DNA of 64,000 nt from assembly GCA_012934845.2 (NCBI GenBank), contig WNNJ02000487.1, positions 248,001 to 312,000 of the forward strand, read 5' to 3'. Position 1 is the stretch's first letter; each line of letters starts with the position of its first letter. This document shows, piece by piece, positions 34,365-45,600 of this stretch. The position numbers and the translations under genes were made by a program. The notes beneath the pieces were generated by a model that did not search any database, was not told the DNA's origin, and was given only the letters and a program-made list of their open reading frames with translations. The DNA is from Pomphorhynchus laevis (Eukaryota; Acanthocephala; Palaeacanthocephala; Echinorhynchida; Pomphorhynchidae).

Positions 34365-37300
34365 TTTTTTAACGTGGCAAATGCGTGCCAGCTCACGCTG
34401 ACATGACCACAACAAAACAAAAATGTAAATCATGTGTCGAGAAGGTGTGAACGGAGGAGGTGTTTGAATGTGATAAAGGAGGGAGCGCGGCGGACGTCGA
34501 GAGGGAGTTGATTCCAGGCGAGTGAGGCGGCGACGAGGAAGGATCGGAGACCGTAGTTGTTGGAGTAATTGGGAACGTGGAGTAAGAGGGAATTACGGAA
34601 ACGCAGCGATAGCGAGGTGGGGCGAGTATCGTCTAAGAAAGGAAGGTTGATGAACGATGGGGAGCCGACAGCGATTAGACGAAAAGTTACGAGAAGAAGG
34701 CGAAGTTTGATGCGGATGTGGATGGTGGGCTAGGAGAGTTAGGCAAAATATGTGGATGTGTGGTCGAAGCGACGGAGACGAAAGATAACTAGAAGGCGGA
34801 GTTGATTATGCGTTGTAGGGGTAGGATTATGGATTTTGGAGAATTGGCGAAAAGGCTAAGGCAGTAATCGATTTTAGGAAAAAGAAGCGATGAAAGAAGA
34901 GACATACAAGAACGGAAGTCGATAAGGGGGCGGATACGGTGGATGTCACGGAGAATTAAGTTAGACGAGCGGACGTTGTCACGGATGAATTGTTTAAGAG
35001 AATAAAAAATTGCCAAAAGATACAGTGGGAGGAGAAATGTTTGGTTTACGGGGGGAGGATTTACATTATTTTGGAATTGTCGGGGTGTTGAACGAGATGG
35101 AGATTGGAGAGACGTTTGTAGATAGAAGAAAGACATTTGGAGGCAGAAATGCCGATATCGTGTATGCGATGTGCGGGTGCATGAGCATAGATGAGGATGT
35201 CATCGGCGTATTGCATGACGTTAAAGGAGTAAGGTTTGATAAACGGAGAGAGATCGCCAAGCAGAAGAGAGAAAAGCAGGGTACCTAGGACTGAACCTTG
35301 TGGGACCCCGCAAAAAATAGGGATGGAAGGGGAGGATCATTAATTAGAACAGACGCGAAAGGAACGGTCGGAAAGATATGAGGCAAACCATGCTACGGAG
35401 GAGGAAGAAAAGCTGTAATCATAACGAAGGCGAGAAAGGAGGACGGAGTGGTCGACAATGTCGAATGCGGAGGAGAGGTCGAGGGAGATGAGAACACTAT
35501 ATAGAGCCTTGTCTCGAGAAATGAGTAAGTCGTTGTAAACTTTCATGCAGGCGATTTCTGTGGAGTGATTAGAGCGGAAAGCGAATTGGAAAGAAGGATA
35601 CAGATTGGATGAGGAGAGATAAGCGTTGATATGTATTAAGATGCAGCCTTCTAAGAGCTTAGAGAGAGTAGAGTAGTGAAATGGGGCGATAACTAGAAGG
35701 AAGGGTGGGGTTGAGCGATTGTTTTTTAAGGAGGGGCGAACAATTGCGGATTTACAATGTGAAGGGAAGATTCGACTGTGGATGGACGAGGTAAACAAGG
35801 TTGTGAGAAACTGGGATATCGATGAGCATATGGATTTTAATATGTAAGTAGCCAGGGGATCTGCAGGTGAGGTTTTGTTGGGCAAGGACATGAGGACAGA
35901 TGATACTTCGGTAGGTGAAACAGGGAGAAGATGAAAGAGTTCCGGATGGATGATGCTAGGCGGGGCAGAGTGGGATAGGATGGAGACCGGGGTGTGAGAG
36001 AGCAACGTGGGTACTTTAGTCTGGAGAAATGACGAATAATCATGGGGATTGATGTTGCAAGGCGAAAAGGAGCGAGCAAGGATTGAGTTAAAAGTATGCT
36101 AGAGAGTCTTAGAGTTCAATGAAGTGATGATTTGATGCTGCCAAAAAGAGTTGCATTTGGTGCGTAATAGGTAGAGATAAGACCGGCGAAAAGCTAGGTA
36201 GGAATCACGGAAAGACGGAGTGATTGAGCGGAAATCACTTCTGAGTGAGCGGTGATAGACTCTCAAAGCATGACGGAGTCGACGCTTTGAGAGTAGGCAT
36301 AGGATGTCAAACTATGGGGCGCGGTGCAAGCGACGTTGAGGGTGAGGCTTTAAGGGCAAGAGAAGATCGAGAGTGGATGTGAGTTCCTAGTCGAAAAGAA
36401 AGGCGAGATCGTGAGGAAAGGAATATGTTATTGTGTGATAGGATAGAGACGATTTGAGTAAGGTCGAGCGGAGAAGAGAGAGGTCAAGATTACTCCAAGA
36501 GCGACGTAGGATTGTATGTGTGTGAGGAGGGGTGTGGTTGTGAGTGAGATTAAGGGTGACGAGAAAGTGATCGGATAGACCAGGATCGAAAATGGACAGT
36601 AAGGTATAGGCAGCAAAATGATCGGGGACAGCGATGATGTCAAGTGCCCCACCAAAAATATGTGTGGGGGCAGTGGATATTGGTTTGTGGTTATAGTTAG
36701 ATAGTATGTTGATGGACTGGATGGACTCTGTGGAAGAGGGGCGGTCGAGGCGGATGTTGAAGTAGCCAAGAGCGATTGAAGGGATGGAAGTGTCTAGCGG
36801 AGAAGACATAGGGGAGATGGAGCGCCATCGAATTTTGGGATGAGTGTGGACAACTTGAAAATTTCCGTCTATGTATCGGATAGAGAGTGATGTTTCGCCG
36901 TTTTTCTCGCGACGGCGTTTTTTAATGCGGGCGGAAGAGAGTTGTGCGATTTCAGAAGGTGTGCGATCGGGGAAAATTCGAGTGGTTGAAGAGGACATGA
37001 GTTTAAATCGTTGAGAGAGGACAGAAGACACGTGAGAGCAATGCTTGAAAACAATTTTTAGGAGAGGGGGCTGGGAAGGATTAGATTGAGAAGATTTGTT
37101 TAGACGGATGAATGCGACAGGAGAAATGTCCTTGAAAAAGGATGGTTTATCCGCAGGAACAATAGACGAGATGATTGATCTGAAGGCGGAAACATCGTGG
37201 TCGAGACGTGCTTGTGGAGATAAGGAGTTGGAATGAGTGATATTAGTGACGATGACGCAACGATCGCGAGAAGGAAAGCGCTTCCGTAAAGAAGGACGAC

Positions 37301-37620
37301 TGACGTGAGTGGGTGATATCACGATAGAAGAGCTGGCAGTTGATGATTTGTAGGGCTTTGGTTTGACGACGGGAGACATAGAAGATAATGATAATAAAGA
37401 GGGTGGCATGCGATGTGAGGAAAGGTTAGGATTGGAAGGATCATGGAGGTTGGTGGATGTGATTTTGATTAATGGATGCAAGTTAATGAGAAACGAGACG
37501 GGAAGGACGGAACGTGGGGTGTCGGGGAGTGAAGATGACATGGAATGGGAAGTGTATATGATGGCAGGGTCGGTGGTTGGAGAAAGGACATTAGAAACGA
37601 CGGGGGTAGTTTGATTTGAC
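34365..37620 (-). mobile_element. LINE-B, longest copy (ORF1, endonuclease remnant, reverse transcriptase)
   Basis: Read on the minus strand from about 37,620 to the terminus at 34,372 (ACGTGGCAAATGCGTGCC on +). A 384-codon frame (37,541-36,387) begins Ser/Pro-rich like an ORF1, then runs into the C-terminal half of an APE-type endonuclease: IALGYFNIRLD (GDFN-type box with Y for D) and LSDHFLVTLNL (SDH box at about 36,560). The RT fingers and palm lie at 36,005-35,340 (LISLDLSSAFDIVDH), then GVPQGSVLGTLLFS at about 35,270-35,310 and YADDIL at about 35,192-35,212, in a different frame. ORF2 is therefore broken in several places, and part of the endonuclease appears deleted where ORF1 meets it. 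CR1/L2-like by 3'-end style and RT order; clade tentative. Confidence 0.85.
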
Positions 37621-37702
37621 GTGTTGGATGTTGATATGTGCTTATTGGAAAGTTTGCGATTAGTTTCTTGTAGACTATATATATCTTGAGACTCTCTATT
37701 TC

Positions 37703-37733
37703 ACTTCTAACTTCAAGGGTTGAAGTTAGAAGT
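37703..37733. repeat. Perfect 14-bp hairpin
   Basis: ACTTCTAACTTCAA, loop GGG, TTGAAGTTAGAAGT. It lies about 80 bp beyond the 5' end of LINE-B. Not followed by a T or A run that would give it a known role. Confidence 0.8.
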
Positions 37734-38330
37734 AAAATGAAAACCATTTTCGTAAAAACCCTTCATCGATTCCAACATTCACGTTTTAGTTTTAATTTTT
37801 TATATTTTTTATATTTCTTGCTAAATGTGATGATACTGTAAGAGCATTTGCTCCGAGGTAGTATACGAAAGTTTTGTCAAATGTAGAAAAATAATAAAGT
37901 CCAACAAATTGTTTTTAATATAATATTTATAATCAACCACTGGATATGCATGTCATGTTTCTCCAAACCTGATATTCCTAGGAGAAATTGAGGCCAAATT
38001 TATTTGGCAATTGTGATCAATCTTCTTATCGCTAATATTTCATCGCTATATTTCGATTGGCTTTGATTCAATTTTCATATCGCTTATGATAACATTTCCG
38101 ATTCCACTTGAGTTAATCAAAACAAGTGTATATTTTTCAGTATGCGTTCGCTATATTTCGCGTTTCATTTTGCTTCAATATGTTATACTCAAATCACGTG
38201 ATATTAAATTTAAAAATATCGGTAAAAATTATGTATATACTGTAGGATTTTTATTCGTTTAAGTTTCGTCGGATAAATTATACACTTGGGATTTCTAAAC
38301 TTGTAGTTCACGATAAATTTAAACTTTTGG
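37734..38330. other. No recognisable gene
   Basis: Mixed AT-rich sequence between LINE-B and LINE-A. No exon, repeat or element end recognised. Confidence 0.4.
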
Positions 38331-38339
38331 TAATGTTTT

Positions 38340-39955
38340 TTATAATATTAGCCCGTAAATTTGGCTCTCCTGGTCCAGATGATATTTCACCTTACCTAAT
38401 TAATGCGGTTGGACCTGCCGTAAGTAGTGTTTTAGCGCATATATTTTCATTTAGCCTGACAAATTCGTGGGTTCCTGCAATATGGAAGTCTTCTATTGTT
38501 GTACCAATCCCTAAAAAACAGCCAGCAACTGCTTGTTTAGATTTTCGCCCTATCAGTTTGACCAGTGTTCTCTCTAAATTACTAGAACGAGTTATTGCCA
38601 AAAGGCTACTCGAGCATCTAAACTTTAACAGCATTCTTACTGATTCTCAACACGGATTCAGACAAGGCCGTTCATGTCTATCTAACTTGCTTACCGCGAG
38701 AGAGAGTTGGATGGAAGTACTAAGCTCAGGACTTTGTCTCGACGTCGTATTTCTAGATTTTTCGAAAGCCTTTGATCGTGTTCCACATAAAGGTCTTGTG
38801 TCACTCTTAATTCACTACGGCGTCCCTCGTGTAATCTGCTCTTGGATTGAAAATTTTCTTTCATTGCGTACGTTTAAAATAAGAGTTGGTGAGCCTTTAT
38901 CTGCAGAAAGAAGTATGTCGACAGGTGTCCCTCAGGGTTCTGCATTAGGTCCTCTATTATTTATCACGTTCCTTAACGATTTACTCTTACGTATTGAGAA
39001 CTCTCACTTGGCATTCGCTGATGATCTTAAAATTTGGACTGCTATACGAGATATTGATGACTGTAATTCTTTACAGGCAGACTTGGATCGCGTTTATGAT
39101 TGGTGCCATTATACTGGATTGCATATTAACGTTGATAAGTGTATACTTATGAGAATGGGTAAAAAATCCAGTAATTTTACATATCATATCGGCGATGTTC
39201 TTCTCACTGAAGTATCACATCATAGGGATTTAGGAATTATCGTGCAGGCATCATTAAAAACTAAACTTAATAGTGAAAGAGCAATAAAAAGCGCTACTCG
39301 TGCTCTATATATTGTAAAGAACTCATTCCTTAAGATTACCACGAATGTCTTTAGAAATTTGTTTAACACGTTGGTTCGTCCGCATTTAGAGTATGCAATT
39401 CAGGCTTCTTTCCCGGTCACCAAACAAGAAAGGACAGATATTGAGTCAGTCCTAAGGCGAGGTTCTCGTTTATGTTCGAATGCGAGAGTGGATTACGCAT
39501 CTCGATTAGATTTGCTAAGAATTCAACCGATGTCGTCACGATTTTTGTTTCTTGACTTAATAGGAATGTATGCACTTGTACACCGGTTGGACGGTTATCC
39601 GAGTGGTTCGATCACATTACGTTCATCGATTTTGAGAGGTCACAGCAAAACTGTCTATAAAACAAGGCATGGTAGGTATCCAAAATGCTGGCGATTGTCG
39701 CACAGGGTACTTAATATTTGGAATTCTCTGTCTGAGGAAATTGCTTCCGCCCGGAGTCTGCATTTGTTCAAAAAATTATTAAAGACATGGATCATCAAGA
39801 AGACGAGAAACGAGTCATGGACATATTTGTCGTGATTTTTATTTTTTTTTCTTGTTGACTTATTTTTCTTCATTTCTTATTTTTTAGTTTTATTTTTTTT
39901 AAACTGTGATCAGGCAGAATAGCCTTATGGCTAAGCCTTGTAAGAATAATAATAA
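38340..39955 (+). mobile_element. LINE-A, 5'-truncated with open reverse-transcriptase frame
   Basis: An unbroken + frame to 39,835 (502 codons from a nominal ATG at 38,327; LINE homology starts near GSPGPDDISP, residue ~13). RT motifs: FRPISLTSVLSKLLERVI (~73-90), HGFRQGRSC (~109-117), FLDFSKAFDRVPH (~142-154), STGVPQGSALGPLLF (~198-212), LAFADDLKIW (~228-237). The C-terminal part is VRPHLEYAIQASFPVTKQE ... LRGHS ... WNSLSEEIA. The endonuclease and ORF1 are absent (5' truncation). The 3' end reads GATCAGGCAGAATAGCC and an AATAATAATA tail. A frame with no lesion over ~490 codons and both catalytic Asp of FADD suggest recent insertion. Jockey/CR1-like, clade tentative. Confidence 0.88.
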
Positions 39956-40439
39956 TAAATATGAATTTTAAAGTAAGAGTTGTTAATACTCACTTGTATC
40001 GTCGTTCGTGTACAGCTAGTTGCCGACATAAGTAACTAACATGATAGAAAGTTTCCGAAACTGATTTTAGAAATAAATATTTTCTTTTATAAAAAGAAAT
40101 TATTTCCCTAAATGTTTGCTTATCTTCATTTACACCGACGAAGATTTTCGGCCTCAACAGTCCAAGAAAAGTTTTGGAAGTTTTCATTCAGCTTCATAGT
40201 TTATTTGTAAAAATAAAAATGATATTTGCATTTTTATAATTTTGAGATTACATTCTTCCTATTTAACATCAAATATTGCAATTTAATATTTAATAAATAT
40301 TAAATATTAAATATCAATATTCAATAAATTTCTCGTTTTGCTCAGTCAGCTACATTCAATATGGAGTTCAACGTTTGGGCTAAGTATACGCTTTTTGCAT
40401 TTTAGCAATTCGATCTATACATATTAACGTGAACAAATT

Positions 40440-41740
40440 TTCTACTGATAACATAGCAGTTTCTCCTGATGACCTGTAATGATTATATTCTTAATACATT
40501 GTCTGTTATTTATTACATTCATAATTATTGATTTTTATTTTAAATTTGAATTATAAATTCTGTTATTAAATAGTTTTAATTTAACTTAGTAAGTTTTTTT
40601 GTTTATAAAGCATTTAACATTTCTATTTTTTGTATTTGTAAAGTTTAAACTCTCGTATAAAATTTAATTGTATAGATACATTTTAATGCTTATTGCCTTT
40701 AACATTGAATATCAGGGCAAACGACGAAACTGTGGAGGCAATGAAAATCCGTTTAGTATTGTAAATGCATATCACGTTAGATGGAGTTTTGATCACTCTT
40801 ATTATTTTCATTTCGGATAGCACTAATTTAAATCTATTTGATTTTTTGCATAAGACAAAAAATCTTATTGAATATTAAAACATATTCAAAAAAGTATCGG
40901 AATAGAGGCTAAAACATGATAACATAGCAGTTCTTCCTGATGACATCTATTCCTTATTCGAATACATTGTATGTTATTTATTTGTCATTTAATAAAAATT
41001 GATTTTTATTTTAAATTTTAATATTAAATTTTATCGTTATATAAATATAAATTGTATAAAATCTTATATAATTATTTATTATTTATTTTCTATTTATATT
41101 TAGTATATAATAGACTTATAGACTTATTAAGCGAAAAACAAATTATGGTCGGATAATTATTTATCTTTATTTTTGATTTTTTATTAGTATAAAATACGCA
41201 GGCTCAGTTATCTGATTTGTTCTACTGACAAGATATTATTGACCTGTGGACTGTGTTTTCCCGATAATATAACGTTTGCCAGAAATACGGAAACTATGCA
41301 TTATTGATAAAACATTATTATTTTTCTACTGATATTCAATTATCATTATAATTATCTAATTATAATAATTTAATTATATTATCTAATTTTAATTATCGTT
41401 GTATAAATATAAATTATTTAAAATCTCATATAATTATTTATTATTTATAATTATTTTCTTTATTTTATCTTTATATTTATAGCACAGTTATAGCTGACTT
41501 ATTTTTAAGCTTTATAGAATATGAATTTGTTTATAACAGTATAATGAATAACGATGAAATGAATAAATTATATAAACTTTATCGTTATATAAATATAAAT
41601 TGTATAAAATCTTATATAATTATTTATTATTTATATTTATTTATCTTTATTTTTATTGATATATAGTATAAAGTACGTAGGGACGTACGTTTATATCAGA
41701 TACATACATTTATATATAGTAGGTAGGGACATCTATATTT
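40440..41740 (+). repeat. Family P fragments
   Basis: 40,447-40,560 (GATAACATAGCAGTTTCTCC, TGATGACC, flank), 40,905-41,125 (AACATGATAACATAGCAGTT, TTCCTGATGACATC, full flank), 41,150-41,330 (terminus TACGCAGGCTCAGTTATCTG and the beyond-terminus phrase AGAAATACGGAAACTATG), 41,570-41,730 (flank again). Between them 40,000-40,440 is unassigned AT-rich sequence. Confidence 0.65.
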
Positions 41741-41754
41741 AGACAAATAAAAGA

Positions 41755-42510
41755 TGTTCAAATGGGAGGTAATAGTAGCCCAATTATAGCTGACTTGTTT
41801 TTAAGCTTTATAGAATATGAATTTGTTCATAGCTGTTTAAAAAATAAATCCAAACAATATAAATATATGAAATACATGTTCCGATTATATGTGTATTTAA
41901 GTCTAACAAATTTATCTAGGTAGCCTCATTCTTAATATAACCAATATTGATGATAAAGAAGGTGTATATCTAAATATGAACATTAAATTAACATTAACTA
42001 AAACTACTATTAATTTATATCGTAAAGATGACATATTTAAATTTACAAGAAACATATTTTTGCATGAGCATTCATGCATACCATATAATATTAAATATAA
42101 TACATTAAATAATGAAATTTTAAGAATTGCAAACAGAAAATAGTAAAATATATAAATCAACACAATAATATAAAAACTTAATTTAAAATCTTAAGCAGAA
42201 ATTTTTTATAGATGGATAATAATATGCTTTGTATTAGAATAAGTATTCATTTGGCCACGCTGCCATGTAAGTCGAGAAATATGGACCGACACTGATAGCA
42301 TGGCAGTTACTCCGAATGACTTTTAATTCTTATTCTGATACATCGTATGCTATTTATTGGTCAATTCATAAAAATTGACTTTTATTGTAAAATTTAATTA
42401 TAAATTCTATCGTTATATAAATATTAATTTTATAAAATCTATTAATATTTATTATTTATAATTATTTATCTTTATTTTTAATTTGCATAAAATACGTATA
42501 CTCACTAAGC
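41755..42510 (+). mobile_element. Family P: reverse-transcriptase fragment followed by structured core
   Basis: 41,765-41,900 encodes GGNSSPIIADLFLSFIEYEF, then a KNKSKQYKYMKYMFR segment, the start of the palm; the YIDD box of the 11.8-kb copy is rearranged here. 41,930-42,180 carries decayed downstream codons and the shared lead-in CAGAAAATAGTAAAATATAT. The core is at 42,250-42,320: CTGCCATG (42,260-42,267) with CATGGCAG (42,299-42,306), a one-pair compensated version of CTGCTATG/CATAGCAG. The flank continues to 42,510 (ATACGTATACTCACTAAGCT). The order RT, lead-in, core, flank in one orientation links the RT to the core. Confidence 0.65.
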
Positions 42511-42656
42511 TGATCCGATCTGATTCATTGCTTTATAACTTTTGGCTGTTGTTCTCTATAAAATTCAAAACAACCAAAATTATAAGTTTCTGTCGATACT
42601 CCATATTAATAACTTTATTGTAAATACTTTTAAAATTTTAATCACTGATTTTATAG

Positions 42657-45600
42657 ATGCAATGCATAATATTTTCGAAACAAGAACCGCTCTGTACGCT
42701 TTGGCTTGCCTCTCACAATGATAAACGAATTAAGCGCAATCAAGTGTGCAAAACGGATATTGAGAAATGCTGCAAAATTATATTACACTCTTCGGTAAGA
42801 ATATCACTTTTCGGAGATAAATTATATTGTCTCCTAGATAACAAATAACTGATTTTATTAGCCATCGATATGATCGTTAGAACGAGTTAGTTGCTTCATA
42901 TTTATTCTTACAATTTGATTGAATTCATTTAATTTATAAGTTGCCTATTAATGTATCAATATTTATTTCATAGATCGAGGATTATATGGTTTTTTAACAG
43001 TCATCAATTAGTCAAATTTACAGATTAAATCTGAAAAACTTAAAATCAAATTAAACAATTAAATAAAAACCCACGTTTGTTCTAAAATTTATAGAATTAA
43101 CTAACAAATGATAAAACGGAAATCTCGGTCTAATTGCTATTCGATATTTTAGCACTTTTAGACACTCGTTAAAAGATCATTTGTATAATTAGTATGCTGA
43201 TATCGAAATTTGATATAAAAATTGTATTTTAGCTATTATTAAAAATATTTCAAAATTTTTATTAAAATTTATTAGTGCTTATACAACAGATTTTCGACGC
43301 AATTTATCCAATTTAAATCCATTAAAATTTAAATGAAACCGCATTTAGTGAAGGAGTAGGATAAAATGGATGATATTAACATCATTTACCGCTCTCTATA
43401 AAACTTGGAATCATCTTCAGCCTTTTGAGCTTTTGCCTCCAGCATCAACTGACTTTTTCCTGTACTAGCAATGACGTCTCTCGCTTGTTGTAACTCAGTT
43501 TCGTACATTTCCTTGATTTTTGCTCCATTTCCACATGCTTTAGCTTTCAGCGTATCCGTTTCATTACGAAGTTGTTTGTTTTGTATTTCAAGAAAACGTA
43601 CTCGTTCGACTTAGCTAGCAAATCGATCGTTCAATTCAATAAGTTCCCTTTTCTCCTTTTCTCGGTTATCCCTTAAACATAAAATATTGTTTATACTAAA
43701 ATTTGAATTTAAAGCTTACAGTAAGCTACGAAATACTATTGTTTTTAATCTATTACTCACGATTTATTAAGTAAATGTATTTAAAAATGTAATCTTTTAA
43801 GTTATTTGTAAATGATGTGGATAATTTCTATTTTAATCTAATTTAGATAGCAAATGTTTTGTAAAAATCGATTTTAATTTACTTACTTTGCTTTGCTTTG
43901 CCATTTAATATATTGACATATAAAAATAAATCGTCACTAGTTCGTAAGCGCAATAATACGCAAGCATGTTGCGAAATTCTAATTAGGGTTCCTTAACCAT
44001 GGTGTCCTTCTAATGAATACATTCCTTACATTTCCCACAATGAAATCAAATCCTCGAATAATTAATTAATATTATTAATATTATAATAATTTATTTCATT
44101 ATATGATATCTAAGGCACTGTTTTGCAAACAACGTAACTATCTACATGAACGATAAATTTACAAAAGACAAGATGCATACATTTTACAAGAACATTTCTT
44201 TCTTGAAAATAAACGATTGTTTCTTCTTCAGCTATATTTTTCTAGAAGCATTCAAAATATGTAACCATTTATCTCTTTATATTAAAATTTGACGTAAATT
44301 TATAATTAAATCACCATTTTGTTAAAACATTTTAAATAATAAACTTTTTTACTCGTCGTAGTCATTTGATATTTTGTGAGCATATTTATAACCAAAATCT
44401 TGCCTTATTCTGAGAATTTAAAGTGCCGATTGCTAATATTGAAGAAAATATGACATTAATAATAGATGCTAAGCTGAAACATTTCAGGATAATGTTTTCA
44501 CATTGCAATATTTTAATGTCTTCTTTCGTATTGATGTTATCAATTTCATTTACGGTCATAACCGCTTTGTTCGTGTGCTTTTTTATTTTGCGTTTGTATT
44601 TACAAAGTTAAATCCATTTATGATAACGGGATTTGTTGAAAACGCGAGTCAGGTGTCATTAAAGCAAGTATACTGGACACTGTGTGTAAGTTAGTACGCA
44701 TCGTAGAAACCAATAGGTTCATTCGTAAATTTATACATGAAAGGCCATATTAAATACACGTTTCTTAACTATTTTATTCTCATGTGAGATGACTTTTAAA
44801 CGTTTTCATTTTTATAACAACATGTCATTATGAAAATTATTTAACATTTTCAATGTTAAATTAAATTTGTAATAATAAAATGAACATTTGTCTTTACGAA
44901 TTTATGTAAAAACTTTTACTAGTTTTATGGCTCGCATTCAGCTTACATTTGATATTTCGAAATTTAATTGAAGAGATATTAGATTTATTTGAATATTTTT
45001 ATTTATTTAGAGTACGGAAATGGCATTACAGATGCGCGGACAATTAATGCTAGGCATTGTACGCTTGTTTTTTCGAAAAGTTCGTTATTATTTATCAGAT
45101 ATCAATGATGCATTGATGAAACTTAAACTAGCAACTGATGAAAATGCAGAAAATCCTCATGATGAAGACGATGCAAAACCAAAGGTAACGTTACGAGATA
45201 AACATCCTGATCGAATAAAAATAAAATTTGAGTAAGTTTTATTTAATTAAAGGCAATTTAATTTTGTTTTCATCAGTTTAAATGACAACGATCTTGTAGT
45301 GCATCACCGTCCAAAGCAGCCACATTTGGATGAAATAACAATCCCACAAGAAGCATCAAGTCCTCCATTGCTAAGAGATATTGATCTTGGTAATTTTGTT
45401 TTCTAATCATCCTATTAAAATTATTTTTTTAACAATCCGTCTCATTCAATAAATTTAAAAATTTTAATTTGACGAAAAAATCTATAATTCGATCACTAGT
45501 ATCTAATATAAACTATCGATGAAACAATTTTTCAAGAAAATAAACTTTTAAGCTGTTATTCTCGCAATTGCTAACGTTGTCTTGAACTCTTGGCTTATGG

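Noticed and set aside
35010-35288. 92-codon + frame and other + frames over 35-37.6 kb
   Set aside because: Antisense shadows of LINE-B; RT motifs are on the minus strand.
44423-44694. Two overlapping ~60-codon hydrophobic frames in RAD21 intron 1
   Set aside because: No family motif, no conserved splice context; AT-rich DNA readily gives hydrophobic open frames.
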